Below, one piece after another: positions 24,047 to 32,233 of a stretch of DNA of 32,264 nucleotides (the stretch's first letter is position 1; each line of letters opens with the position of its first letter). This DNA is from Saprospiraceae bacterium (lineage in GTDB: Bacteria; Bacteroidota; Bacteroidia; Chitinophagales; Saprospiraceae). The notes under the pieces were generated by a model. It had not been told where the DNA came from. It did no database searches and saw only the letters and a list, made by a program, of their open reading frames with translations. The stretch lies in contig JALSKB010000014.1 in assembly GCA_026989035.1 (NCBI GenBank), forward strand, positions 1 to 32,264. Reading direction: 5' to 3'. Made by a program: the position numbers and the translations under genes.

Positions 24047-25048
24047 TCACAGTGCCCAACGCACTTCCGGGCTTACGTCTTGTCCACAAAATTCACCGGC
24101 CAGATACTTGTAATAAGCAGCTATGCCAATCATTGCGGCATTGTCGGTACAATACTCCAGGCGGGGAATATAGACCTGCCACCCCCTTTTCTCACCTTCT
24201 CTTTGCAAAGCTTTTCGCAAACCGGAATTGGCGGAAACACCCCCTGCTATGGCAATTTCGGAAATAGCCGTTTCGCGAGCTGCCCGCTTAATTTTCGACA
24301 GCAAGATGCTGACGATGCGCTCCTGTACGGAGGCCGCTATATCAGCCAGGTTTTCTTCTATGAAATTTGGATTTTTTGCCGTTTCATCGCGCAAGAAATA
24401 GCGAATGGCCGTCTTCACTCCGCTAAAGCTAAAATCCAAGCCTCTGATTTTGGGCTCGGGAAATGAGAACCTGGCCGTACCTTGTCGAGCCAGTCGGTCT
24501 ATTTCCGGCCCTGCCGGATAGGGCAAGCCCATCATCCGCCCGGCCTTGTCGAAGGCTTCCCCTGCAGCGTCGTCCAGTGTCTGCCCCAAAACTTCCATAT
24601 CCAAAGGCGCCCGCACCAAGACCATTTGGGTATGCCCACCCGAGACGGTCAAACACAAAAAAGGAAAAGAGGGCTTCGGTTCTTCAGCAAAATGAGCCAA
24701 CACATGGGCCTGCAGGTGATGCACTTCAATCAAAGGTATGCGCAAAGACAAAGCCATCGCCTTGGCAAAAGTAACCCCTACCAGCAAAGAGCCCAACAAG
24801 CCCGGCCCTCGCGTAAAAGCCAGGGCGGAAAGCTGCTCCTTCTTTACCGAGGCACGCTCCAAAGCCAAATCCACCACGGGGATAATCTGTTGAAAATGAG
24901 CCCGAGAAGCCACTTCGGGAACAACGCCACCATAGGCCCTGTGCTCCTCCTGACCGGCCGTAACATTGCTCAAAACCTCTCCATCTCGAATGACTGCAGC
25001 AGAAGTGTCATCACAAGAAGACTCTATGGCCAAAAGGTAAATCGACAT
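24047..25048 (-). CDS. tsaD: tRNA N6-adenosine threonylcarbamoyltransferase TsaD
   Basis: 333-aa ASKHA-fold metalloenzyme that transfers the threonylcarbamoyl group to A37 of ANN-decoding tRNAs, together with TsaB/TsaE. Motifs: LAIESSCDDTSAAVI at the N-terminus, GGVVPEVASRAH, TRGPGLLGSLLVG, metal-binding HHLQAH (His111 and His115), LTVSGGHTQMV, the DDAAGEAFDKAGRMMGLPYPAGP signature and IAGGVSANSGLR. Full length, and the ATG at 25048 fits the family. Its promoter is divergent from that of the DUF4230 gene. Confidence 0.96.
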   Translation of the reverse strand: MSIYLLAIESSCDDTSAAVIRDGEVLSNVTAGQEEHRAYGGVVPEVASRAHFQQIIPVVDLALERASVKKEQLSALAFTRGPGLLGSLLVGVTFAKAMALSLRIPLIEVHHLQAHVLAHFAEEPKPSFPFLCLTVSGGHTQMVLVRAPLDMEVLGQTLDDAAGEAFDKAGRMMGLPYPAGPEIDRLARQGTARFSFPEPKIRGLDFSFSGVKTAIRYFLRDETAKNPNFIEENLADIAASVQERIVSILLSKIKRAARETAISEIAIAGGVSANSGLRKALQREGEKRGWQVYIPRLEYCTDNAAMIGIAAYYKYLAGEFCGQDVSPEVRWAL

Positions 25049-25108
25049 GGCACGTTTTTTGGCAGCTTATCAAAAAGGCTTAATAAAATGAGAAACAGTA
25101 TAAGCATG

Positions 25109-25116
25109 CAAAATTA
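25109..25116 (-). promoter_or_regulatory. -7 element (TAATTTTG) for tsaD
   Basis: Minus-strand TAATTTTG, 60 bases before the tsaD ATG. No clear -33 TTG at the usual spacing. Confidence 0.4.
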
Positions 25117-25137
25117 GCCTAATTCGCTAAAAAAAAC

Positions 25138-25145
25138 TACCTTTG
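25138..25145 (+). promoter_or_regulatory. -7 element (TACCTTTG) just before repeat copy G
   Basis: Plus-strand TAnnTTTG match. The predicted start (about 25152) is 5 bases before repeat copy G, which would then make up the whole leader of the DUF4230 gene. Confidence 0.45.
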
Positions 25146-25156
25146 CCAACACCTAA

Positions 25157-25309
25157 TATCCCCAAGCCCTTAGGTTTGGGAATATTAGGACAATTGCAAA
25201 CGCTTAAAGATAAAGTGAAACCTTGGGGATGCCGAGGTATCCTTGCCCGCTTACCTGCCCGTCGATTGGAAAGGCGCAGGTAGCCCCAAGCCACTTCGCC
25301 ACGAGTACA
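25157..25309 (+). repeat. Structured repeat, expanded copy G (153 bp)
   Basis: Starts TATCCCCAAGCC; hairpin 1 is CCCAAGCC-CTTA-GGTTTGGG. The second hairpin is enlarged: an outer CTTGGGG / CCCCAAG stem encloses TACCTGC / GCAGGTA. It ends in the family's CACTTCGCCACGAGTAC, four bases before the ATG at 25314. Confidence 0.8.
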
Positions 25310-25313
25310 AATC

Positions 25314-26549
25314 ATGAGGCCCAAATTGCCCAAGACCCTTTCGAAAAACACTAAGCCCTTACTGCTGATAGCAGGATTAGCCTTTCTCATAGCAGCTTCT
25401 TATCATTGGTTCTTCAAAGGCAACAACAACCAACGCATCCCCCGAGAGGTACAAATCACCTTCAAAGATGCCGAATTCAAGCCCGAAATAGACGAGGACC
25501 TCTCCCTGGAAATACTCTCCCATCCGGAAAACCATCGCAAAGAATTCGACGAGCTGATCTACAGTTTCAACACCCAAATGCTGCAACACGTGAGCAAACG
25601 CATGGGCCTGTCCGACAGTTTACAACTGCTCGTCCTTCAGGAATACGACAAACACCATCCTTATTTGCGCAAGCTCTACTACAAAGACTTCTCCAGCCTG
25701 CAAGACAGCACCTCCGAACTCTACGACAAGTGGTACAGCGACAGATATACCTCTACAGTGGATTTCTTTGAAGAGGTCATGTCCAAATACGCCTGTTTTG
25801 TCGTCAACCAGGTTATGGCTTCCGTGCTCGAAATGACAGACGGCAAAATCACCGTATTGGGCACTAAGTCGGAAACGCCCTGCGGCGTAGCCATGCAAGA
25901 AGCCTTGGCCCCCTTGATTAAGCGCCTGAAAGCCAGTGCCGAAATTCGAGACTTCAGCGAATCCAAAGGCCTGCTAAAAGAACACATAGAAAAAACGGCA
26001 GCTCAACTCATCACCTACGAAGTGAAAAGCAAAAAAGGACTGAACAAACGCATGGTCACTTCGCTTTTTGGCATTGACGTTTCTTCCACCGAAGTGGAAA
26101 TTACTGCCCTAAGCGTAGCTAAAATCGGCTTCGACTTAGACAAATATTTCAACATTTCCATAGACCAAAGAAAAAAGCAGGTGGTAATCTCCCTACCCCG
26201 GCCGGAAATCATCGCCCACGACGTGCATACCCGAATAGACAAACTGGACGTCGGCTGGTGGCAAGGCATAGACAAAGAGGACATCAACAAGGGTACCAAC
26301 CTGCTGCGCAGGGAGTTTCGCCGAGAACTGCGCCAAAGCGATGCCTTCGACAAAGCCAAACAACAAGCCGAAGAAGTGATGAAGAACCTCGTGGGACCTG
26401 TCATACAAGCTCTGGCGCCTGACTACAAGCTGAAGGTACGCTTCAGAGTAGCACCCGATCAATTGATTACAGGACAACCGGACCCCTCCACCAAGCAAAC
26501 TACAAATTCCAAAACCGAAAGCGTTACAGGCAACTCAACGTCTTGGTAA
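25314..26549 (+). CDS. DUF4230-containing membrane-anchored protein
   Basis: 411 aa. A short basic N-terminus is followed by one membrane helix (about 15-35, PLLLIAGLAFLIAASYHWFF), so the rest is probably periplasmic. Residues about 75-200 are a helical region I do not recognise. Residues about 255-385 look like a DUF4230 domain: VEITALSVAKIGFDLDKYFNISID, then VVISLPRPEIIAHDVHTRIDKLD and a helical AFDKAKQQAEEVMKNLVGPVIQ. The C-terminus is a Ser/Thr-rich tail. Function of the domain is unknown. Start 25314 directly follows repeat copy G. It likely forms an operon with the lipoprotein gene 28 bases downstream. Confidence 0.78.
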   Translation: MRPKLPKTLSKNTKPLLLIAGLAFLIAASYHWFFKGNNNQRIPREVQITFKDAEFKPEIDEDLSLEILSHPENHRKEFDELIYSFNTQMLQHVSKRMGLSDSLQLLVLQEYDKHHPYLRKLYYKDFSSLQDSTSELYDKWYSDRYTSTVDFFEEVMSKYACFVVNQVMASVLEMTDGKITVLGTKSETPCGVAMQEALAPLIKRLKASAEIRDFSESKGLLKEHIEKTAAQLITYEVKSKKGLNKRMVTSLFGIDVSSTEVEITALSVAKIGFDLDKYFNISIDQRKKQVVISLPRPEIIAHDVHTRIDKLDVGWWQGIDKEDINKGTNLLRREFRRELRQSDAFDKAKQQAEEVMKNLVGPVIQALAPDYKLKVRFRVAPDQLITGQPDPSTKQTTNSKTESVTGNSTSW

Positions 26550-26577
26550 AAAGTAGTACAAAACTCAAAACAACAAC

Positions 26578-27396
26578 ATGCCGGAACAAATAAAAAAAGT
26601 ATTCGCCATCGGCTTTTTCCTGCCCTTGTTCTTTTCCTTTTTTTCCTGCCAAAACGAACAACCCACAGGCAAAGAACCTGTCTTGGACTTTGTGGACCTC
26701 AGCCGCGTACCGGACAAGGACATTTATTTTGAATGTCAGGACATCACCCAAAAGCAAGATGCTACGGCTCATCACGAATTGTTCCTGATCGTTGCCGACA
26801 ACAAAACCAAGGTGGGGGAAATCGAAATTTGCGAAGTACTCCCACCCGAGCAATACACCCGACATCAAATCCCGACTGAAGCCATTCAAGCCGTAGGCGG
26901 TCTGTCGGGCGACACCTATTCTTTTGTGTATGCCGTTCGGGATAAAGGCGATAAACTGCTGGTGCGACAAGGCAGCTATAGCCCAAATCAAACCGACAGC
27001 AGCTACCATTACCGCACCATTCTCACTTTTTCGGGCAACGAACTCTCCGCCAACCCGGAATTTAACCCTGCTCAACTTACCGGAGTGTACGGCTTCGAAG
27101 AAGACCAACACGCCTGGATGCTCTTCATCAGCATGAATCGACAAACCCTCACAGCTCAACTCTTTGAACTGGACCAAGCCCTCCCCGACTTCGCTGAAAT
27201 TGCCGATGTTCTCAAAGAGGGTCATGCCATTCCCGAACTCCTGCACAGCTTTCGCCTCAACACCCAAGACCTCAGCTTCACCTACAAGGATGGGCAAGGC
27301 AAAATCGTCTTACCGGAAAACGGCCCCATAACCATCGTGTTTTCCGACAAAAAAGACAGCAAGGGAAACCCGCTCACCTTAAAAAAACTAAAATAA
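26578..27396 (+). CDS. Hypothetical lipoprotein (272 aa)
   Basis: An exported protein of unknown function. The N-terminus MPEQIKKVFAIGFFLPLFFSFFSC is a signal peptide with a weak lipobox at Cys24 (FFSC). The mature part is acidic and polar, with alternating strands such as ELFLIVADNKTKVGEIEICEVLP and YHYRTILTFSGNEL, but I recognise no family. It begins 28 bases after the DUF4230 gene on the same strand, so the two products may work together in the envelope (inference). A strong hairpin terminator follows. Confidence 0.72.
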   Translation: MPEQIKKVFAIGFFLPLFFSFFSCQNEQPTGKEPVLDFVDLSRVPDKDIYFECQDITQKQDATAHHELFLIVADNKTKVGEIEICEVLPPEQYTRHQIPTEAIQAVGGLSGDTYSFVYAVRDKGDKLLVRQGSYSPNQTDSSYHYRTILTFSGNELSANPEFNPAQLTGVYGFEEDQHAWMLFISMNRQTLTAQLFELDQALPDFAEIADVLKEGHAIPELLHSFRLNTQDLSFTYKDGQGKIVLPENGPITIVFSDKKDSKGNPLTLKKLK

Positions 27397-27463
27397 AAGT
27401 TCTTCCCGCCTATCCAAACGCTCTCCGTTCAGATAGTCTTAGAGCACACCACTTTTCTCAACG

Positions 27464-27500
27464 AAAGGACTTAGACCCGAAGAACGGGCCTAAGTCCTTT
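27464..27500. terminator. Bidirectional terminator between convergent genes
   Basis: A 15-bp stem with one mismatch (AAAGGACTTAGACCC / GGGCCTAAGTCCTTT) and loop GAAGAAC. TATTATT follows on the plus strand. It lies between the lipoprotein gene (plus) and the propeller T9SS gene (minus). Confidence 0.75.
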
Positions 27501-27524
27501 TATTATTGGGAACACCACATCTGC

Positions 27525-29240
27525 TTACTCACTCAAAACTGCAAACTTAATAAAGTGCAATCCCGATTCTTCTCTCAACTCAAGTACATAAAGACCTGAA
27601 GACCAGCGATACACCGGAATGCGCAACATTTTACCGGAAAAAGCCGGATTAAAATACACCTCCCGACCAGAGCTATCCAATATGCGCACAGCTACAACCG
27701 AAGTTGTTTTATCCAACTGCAAAGTCAGTTCATCTCCAACCGGATTGGGATAAAGTACGGGCTTACGGTTCTGCCGCTCATTTACACCTGTTACGATGAT
27801 TTGCACGCATTCGGAAGTTTCGGAACACATGCCCTGCGTAACAACTACCGCATATGTTCCCGTTGCCGTAGCTGTATAAGTTTGAGCTGTTGCTCCCGGT
27901 ATGGGTGCTCCACTTGTGCAATCTATCCACTGATAGCTGGCTCCTGTCTCTGCCACCGTCATTTCAGCTCCATCTACCTGCAGAGAGACATCAATGTCCT
28001 GCAAAACACAACTACCTTCAAAAACGCGTACCTGGCCGGATTCCAGTCCACCTCCATCGTTACCAAGTGCACCGACTGCGACAATCATACCATTAGCACT
28101 CAGACTTACCGATTCTCCACTCTCATCATAAAGCCATTCTCCCTCTATGGGATCTCCAAAGGATTCCCAGGCTCCGTTTTCATAGTTGAGCAATCTCACA
28201 TAACCGGCATCCTCTCCGTTTCCATCGTGTTTTTTGGCGCCTGTTGCCAGAATCGAACCATCGGCACTCAAAGCCAAAGAATAACCCAGCAAGTCACCGG
28301 CTGCTTCACCCTCTATAGCTTGCCCCTGAGCCACCCAACTTCCACCCTCATAGGCAAAAACTTCTACCCTGCCGGAAGAATTCCCCGCCGCTCCCGTAGA
28401 GCTGGGTGCTCCGGCTGCCAAAATCGTACCATCGGCACTTAAGCTCAGCGAATACCCCAACAAGGTGCTTTGGTTACTGCTTACAGGGGGCCCCGACAAC
28501 ACCCAAGATGAAGAAGTCTGATCGTATTGGTACACATATACTGCTCCTGAATAAGGCCCGCTTATGCTGCTGTAGGGCTCCCCTACGGCTAAGATCATCC
28601 CGTCACCGCTCAAACTCACCGACCAGCCAAAAGTCCCTTCAAACACAAAACCGGAAAGACTTTGACCTCGCTGTACCCATTCACCGCTTTCATAGGCATA
28701 CACCCGCACCTCACCTTCATCTTCGGTCGAACCATCTACGCCGGGCATGCCCACAGCCAAAACGGTTCCCGATGCATCCAAAGCAATGGAGCCTCCCGAA
28801 AAGTCATTCTCGTGTTCTCCTATCCCTGTCAGTCCTATGGACTGCCAAGTATTGTCCTCATACGCATAAATGCGAACATAACCAGCAGCCCCAACACTAT
28901 CTACATAACCTCCCGGCACACCTACGGCTAAGATGCTGCCATCGGCATTCAAAGCTACAGATCTACCCAAAAGGATATCACCGGCTCCTCCTTCAAGAAC
29001 ATCACCCAAAGGTTGCCAAGAACCATTGAAGTAGGAAAAAACACGCACGTAACCCGCATCGTTTAAGCCCTTAGGTGCTCCCACCGCCAAAATCGTCCCA
29101 TCGACATTAAGGCTGCAAGATCGCCCGAAACTGTCACCTCCATGATCGCCGTCTAAATCCTGACCGAGTTGAGCCCACTGGGCCTGTAAACCCAAAACTG
29201 TAAAAGAACAGAAAAACAAAAAAGTAAACCATGCTTTCAT
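27525..29240 (-). CDS. Secreted seven-repeat (FG-GAP/propeller-like) protein with T9SS sorting domain
   Basis: 571 aa, starting at 29240 (MKAWFTFLFFCSFTVLGLQAQ, a signal peptide). About residues 22-405 hold seven repeats of the form GxSxxLxxDGxILAVGxPxxD followed by GYVRVYxYxxGxW, for example GRSCSLNVDGTILAVGAP and GYSLSLSADGTILAAGAP. Seven such units fit a seven-bladed beta-propeller like FG-GAP/integrin-alpha domains. Next comes an Ig-like/PKD-type segment (VAETGASYQWIDC ... TATATGTYAVVVTQGMCSE). A type A T9SS domain closes it (VLYPNPVGDELTLQL ... SSGLYVLELREESG). It should be displayed or released at the cell surface; adhesion or protein binding is a guess. Confidence 0.83.
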   Translation of the reverse strand: MKAWFTFLFFCSFTVLGLQAQWAQLGQDLDGDHGGDSFGRSCSLNVDGTILAVGAPKGLNDAGYVRVFSYFNGSWQPLGDVLEGGAGDILLGRSVALNADGSILAVGVPGGYVDSVGAAGYVRIYAYEDNTWQSIGLTGIGEHENDFSGGSIALDASGTVLAVGMPGVDGSTEDEGEVRVYAYESGEWVQRGQSLSGFVFEGTFGWSVSLSGDGMILAVGEPYSSISGPYSGAVYVYQYDQTSSSWVLSGPPVSSNQSTLLGYSLSLSADGTILAAGAPSSTGAAGNSSGRVEVFAYEGGSWVAQGQAIEGEAAGDLLGYSLALSADGSILATGAKKHDGNGEDAGYVRLLNYENGAWESFGDPIEGEWLYDESGESVSLSANGMIVAVGALGNDGGGLESGQVRVFEGSCVLQDIDVSLQVDGAEMTVAETGASYQWIDCTSGAPIPGATAQTYTATATGTYAVVVTQGMCSETSECVQIIVTGVNERQNRKPVLYPNPVGDELTLQLDKTTSVVAVRILDSSGREVYFNPAFSGKMLRIPVYRWSSGLYVLELREESGLHFIKFAVLSE

Positions 29241-29403
29241 CACGAGATTTTTTAGTGTAAACAAATCAGTAGTTTATTCAAGCCAAAGAGCTTGGAGAAT
29301 AGCCGATCTCCCCCAATATTCAAAGTACAAGAATCCCGGACAACTACAGCCACAGCCCCTTTCTATATTCAACCCGAATCTTAACTTAAACACCTTAAAG
29401 CTT

Positions 29404-29442
29404 AAAAACAACAGCTCTGTATTTTTTCTCACCGCAGCAGCA
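29404..29442 (-). repeat. 39-bp direct repeat, copy 1 (3' end of the type B T9SS gene)
   Basis: Begins AAAAACAACAGCTCTG and runs across the stop codon into the last codons of the T9SS type B gene. It is identical to the last 39 bases of the window (32226-32264). Confidence 0.9.
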
Positions 29443-31720
29443 CCAGCTCGCCATTTCGCATTTCCTCCTCTCCCGACAAAGTATTTACGTAGCGAAACAG
29501 ATACACATAGACAGCTGAGGGTGCGGGATGGCCATGGTGGTCATTGCCATCCCAGGCAAAAGGAGGCTCAAGCGATTCGTACACCATGCCTCCCCAGCGA
29601 TCATATATCTGCAAAGACAAAGCGCGGTAGTCTTTGCCTTGCGGCAAAAAGACATCGTTCAGACCATCTCCGTCCGGGGAAAAAGCCGTAGGAAGGTAGA
29701 TCCGCGAAATACAGTCGCTCAGCTTCAAAACAAAAGTATCCTGCAACGGGCAACCGAAAACTTCAGCAGACACCACATACGACCCTTCATCCTGAAGCGA
29801 AAAAGAGGAGCTGGGGTTTGGTGAAATCTCCGGAAGAAAAAAATTCTCCGTGTACGGACTTTGCGGCAGCAACTCGTAGGGCAAGTGCTGTTTGCAATAC
29901 ACCGTGTCTGCCGGCAAAATCAAAGGCGGGCCTTCTGTCAACAAATCATCCAAAAAGCGCAATTCCACCGTATCCCGCAAAGAGCAATATCCATCCGTGC
30001 CCTCCAACCAGTACAAGCCCGGTTCATTTACTGCCAGCACCGAATCCGTCGAGCCCGTACTCCACATCCAATCTTGCAACGGCCTACTGCTGTGCCCCTC
30101 CAACAAAACCGGAAATCCCTCCTCTTCGCAAACGGACAGCACTTCCTCTTCAAAAAAGTTTTCCAAATCCGGCAGAACTTCTATCTGGCGGCTATAGCTG
30201 TAAGCACATCCCAAAAACCAAACCGTCTGCGTCAACACATAGCTGCCTGGTGTGGTAGTTTTATAGAGAAAAGTCAAAGAATCATGTAAACTAACCGACA
30301 CTCCGGGGCCTGAAAGATGCCACAACAATGCATTAGCATCTTTATTAAAAGTCTCTTCAGTTTTAATGCTATCTCCTACACAAAGTGTATCCGGTAAATA
30401 AAAAAAGGCCGAGGGGGGCTCTGGTGCTTGACAAACCGAAGAAAAGTTTAGATACAAAGTATCCTTAACCATAGGCACATTGACCAATGAATCAAAGGTT
30501 GACTCTTCTACAAAAATAGTATCAAAAGGCAAGTTAATATCCAAAACATTCAAACAGGTAGGATACACATCACAATCATTAAGCAGGCCCAAAGAATCCG
30601 TACGCGCAATAGTCATTTGATAAGAAAGCATTCCATTTGTTTCCACTCGAAAGCTGCTGCCGAGAACAAGTCCACCATTGGGAGCCACGTCGAGTTCCGG
30701 CTCATTAAAAGGATACCCCCGCTGCTCTACTATCTCTCCGTTTTCATCCAAAGAAGCCAGTATAACGGGAAAAATACCCGTAGTCGAATAACCTAAAGAA
30801 AGCCCTCCGTTTTCTTTTACGGCAAAGTCTGCTGCTTGATATTCAAAAGCATCACCATAAAAGAGCTTAGCCCATACAGGTTGTAATGCAGCATTCAATT
30901 TAGCCAAAACAACATTGCTGTTATTTCCCGTCAACTGTTCATATTGGGGTTCATCCGAAACTTTTCCCAAAAGGAACAATTCACCATCTTTTAAAGCTAA
31001 GCGATAAAAAAATCCAAGATCTAAGCTCCTTGCTGCTATGGGAGTACCATCTGATTGAAAACGCACTACAAAACTTTCACCCATCACCTCTGTGCCCGAT
31101 ATGCCAAAATGTAATAAGGCGACAAAAGTGTTTGTCGATTCATCATACTGCAGTTCATCTATAGATGCATTAACCGAAGGGGATTGTGGCCTTGCAAAAT
31201 AAAACCCTCTTCCCCAAAAAACATCTCCTGAAGATCCCATTTGATAAAAGTTGACTTGAGAAGCATTACAAGAAAGAAAGATATTTCCCGATGGATCGAC
31301 GGCAAAAGCACTGGAAAGAATAGTTGTATTTCCCCCTACAGCCTTAGCCCAAAGAGCGCCGCTTAACACATCATAATGTATCAATAACGGAAATCCTCCG
31401 AAAGAATCGTGAAGTAAGATAATTTGGTTCTCCTCATAAACCATCTTCCTCAAAAATTTAAACAAAAAACCATTGCTGTCCATGGGCCTCATACGTATGG
31501 CTGCCGGTTCAAACACATCTGCATCCAAGGGGAACAAGAGTAAAAAAGGTGCATTCAACAAATAGGGAGGATCATAAGAGGCTATAACGATCTCACCACT
31601 TTCATCAAGCGCTACTCCACCCAGACGACGCCCTGTAGCATCAGCACTTAACTGAAAAGGCTGCTGTGCCAAAACAACCGAAGAACAACAAAATAAGAAA
31701 AAAAGGTACAGGCGAACCAT
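29429..31720 (-). CDS. Secreted protein with gliding-motility-associated C-terminal domain (T9SS type B)
   Basis: 763 aa. The ATG at 31720 opens a signal peptide (MVRLYLFFLFCCSSVVLAQQ). The first 390 or so residues are beta-rich with propeller-like strands (GDVFWGRGFYFARP, NVVLAKLNAALQPVWAKLFYGD). They are followed by PKD/Ig-like segments (CVGDSIKTEETFNKDANALLWHLSG; FPVLLEGHSSRPLQDWMWSTGST). The last 85 residues are the CHU_C-type domain: IYLPTAFSPDGDGLNDVFLP, LQIYDRWGGMVYES and WDGNDHHGHPAPSAVYVYLFRYV, the type B T9SS sorting signal. A surface protein, possibly linked to motility or adhesion. It lies 67 bases after a lipoprotein gene on the same strand. An in-frame TTG seven codons upstream is not used. 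Confidence 0.88.
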   Translation of the reverse strand: MVRLYLFFLFCCSSVVLAQQPFQLSADATGRRLGGVALDESGEIVIASYDPPYLLNAPFLLLFPLDADVFEPAAIRMRPMDSNGFLFKFLRKMVYEENQIILLHDSFGGFPLLIHYDVLSGALWAKAVGGNTTILSSAFAVDPSGNIFLSCNASQVNFYQMGSSGDVFWGRGFYFARPQSPSVNASIDELQYDESTNTFVALLHFGISGTEVMGESFVVRFQSDGTPIAARSLDLGFFYRLALKDGELFLLGKVSDEPQYEQLTGNNSNVVLAKLNAALQPVWAKLFYGDAFEYQAADFAVKENGGLSLGYSTTGIFPVILASLDENGEIVEQRGYPFNEPELDVAPNGGLVLGSSFRVETNGMLSYQMTIARTDSLGLLNDCDVYPTCLNVLDINLPFDTIFVEESTFDSLVNVPMVKDTLYLNFSSVCQAPEPPSAFFYLPDTLCVGDSIKTEETFNKDANALLWHLSGPGVSVSLHDSLTFLYKTTTPGSYVLTQTVWFLGCAYSYSRQIEVLPDLENFFEEEVLSVCEEEGFPVLLEGHSSRPLQDWMWSTGSTDSVLAVNEPGLYWLEGTDGYCSLRDTVELRFLDDLLTEGPPLILPADTVYCKQHLPYELLPQSPYTENFFLPEISPNPSSSFSLQDEGSYVVSAEVFGCPLQDTFVLKLSDCISRIYLPTAFSPDGDGLNDVFLPQGKDYRALSLQIYDRWGGMVYESLEPPFAWDGNDHHGHPAPSAVYVYLFRYVNTLSGEEEMRNGELVLLR

Positions 31721-31787
31721 CGCTTTTCTACTTAGTATCAATCAGGTAAGGAGGAGAGTGCTTAAACACCCTCCCCGAACAAGCTCG

Positions 31788-32081
31788 TCAATTAATTAAT
31801 GTTATTCTTGGCTTACAACCACAATCTATTAACTCTACCGAAGCAGAAGCAGTCCCTCCTGTATGTTTCAACGTAAATGGAGGAGATACATACGTTGCAG
31901 GACTTCCCTCCTTAAAAGCATTTTGGTGCCCCACAGTCACTTTTTTATCGCGCCATAGGGCTTCTTGCTTCACTGCTTCATCTCTCATCTGTTCTTGCAA
32001 AGAAACAAGGGGTTTCCCTTCCTTTCCTCCCCTTAGCAGTTCATTTCTTTCCCTACAAGCCGTAAAGACAAACATCAACAA
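31788..32081 (-). CDS. Small lipoprotein gene, start codon displaced by a heptamer tract (possible phase-off state)
   Basis: A frame of 97 codons: LLMFVFTACRERNELLRGG then a charged helix and ELIDCGCKPRITLIN. The stretch GLIGLLLMFVFTAC looks like the hydrophobic core and lipobox of a lipoprotein signal, but this frame has no ATG with a basic N-region; only TTG codons are available. A good ATG (32166, MKNLQSS...) with a strong promoter lies upstream in another frame, separated by seven 7-bp repeats. As sequenced, that ATG reads 20 codons and stops. Deleting one 7-bp unit would join it to this frame and give a complete lipoprotein. Either it is switched off by phase variation or there is a sequencing error. 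Function unknown. Confidence 0.6.
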   Translation of the reverse strand: MLMFVFTACRERNELLRGGKEGKPLVSLQEQMRDEAVKQEALWRDKKVTVGHQNAFKEGSPATYVSPPFTLKHTGGTASASVELIDCGCKPRITLIN

Positions 32082-32108
32082 AAGGCCAATTAATCCATAC
32101 AGCCTAAG

Positions 32109-32157
32109 ACTGAAGACTGAAGATTGAAGATTGAAGATTGAAGATTGAAGATTGAAG
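32109..32157 (-). repeat. Tandem heptanucleotide tract, 7 units
   Basis: Plus strand: two ACTGAAG units followed by five ATTGAAG units, 49 bases, perfect within each type. On the minus strand it codes in every frame for an IFNLQSS-like seven-residue repeat without stops until the downstream sequence. It lies between the ATG at 32166 and the lipoprotein body. Confidence 0.95.
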
Positions 32158-32203
32158 ATTTTTCATAACACCAAGATTTACAGTTAAGCAATAATTACCG
32201 CTA

Positions 32204-32233
32204 CAAAGATAAACAAATTTCGACAAAAAACAA
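32204..32233 (-). promoter_or_regulatory. Promoter of the heptamer-tract lipoprotein gene
   Basis: On the minus strand TTG (32233-32231), 19 bases, TATCTTTG (32211-32204), an exact match to the Bacteroidota consensus. Predicted start near 32197, about 31 bases before the ATG at 32166. Confidence 0.7.

Noticed and set aside
25109-25116. Possible transcription of tsaD and the DUF4230 gene from one shared bidirectional promoter
   Set aside because: Two separate -7 elements facing opposite ways are seen, so two promoters are the simpler reading.
31748-31787. Small hairpin (GGAGAGTG / CACCCTCC) between the lipoprotein and T9SS type B genes
   Set aside because: Short, one mismatch and no T-run; not strong enough to call a terminator or attenuator.
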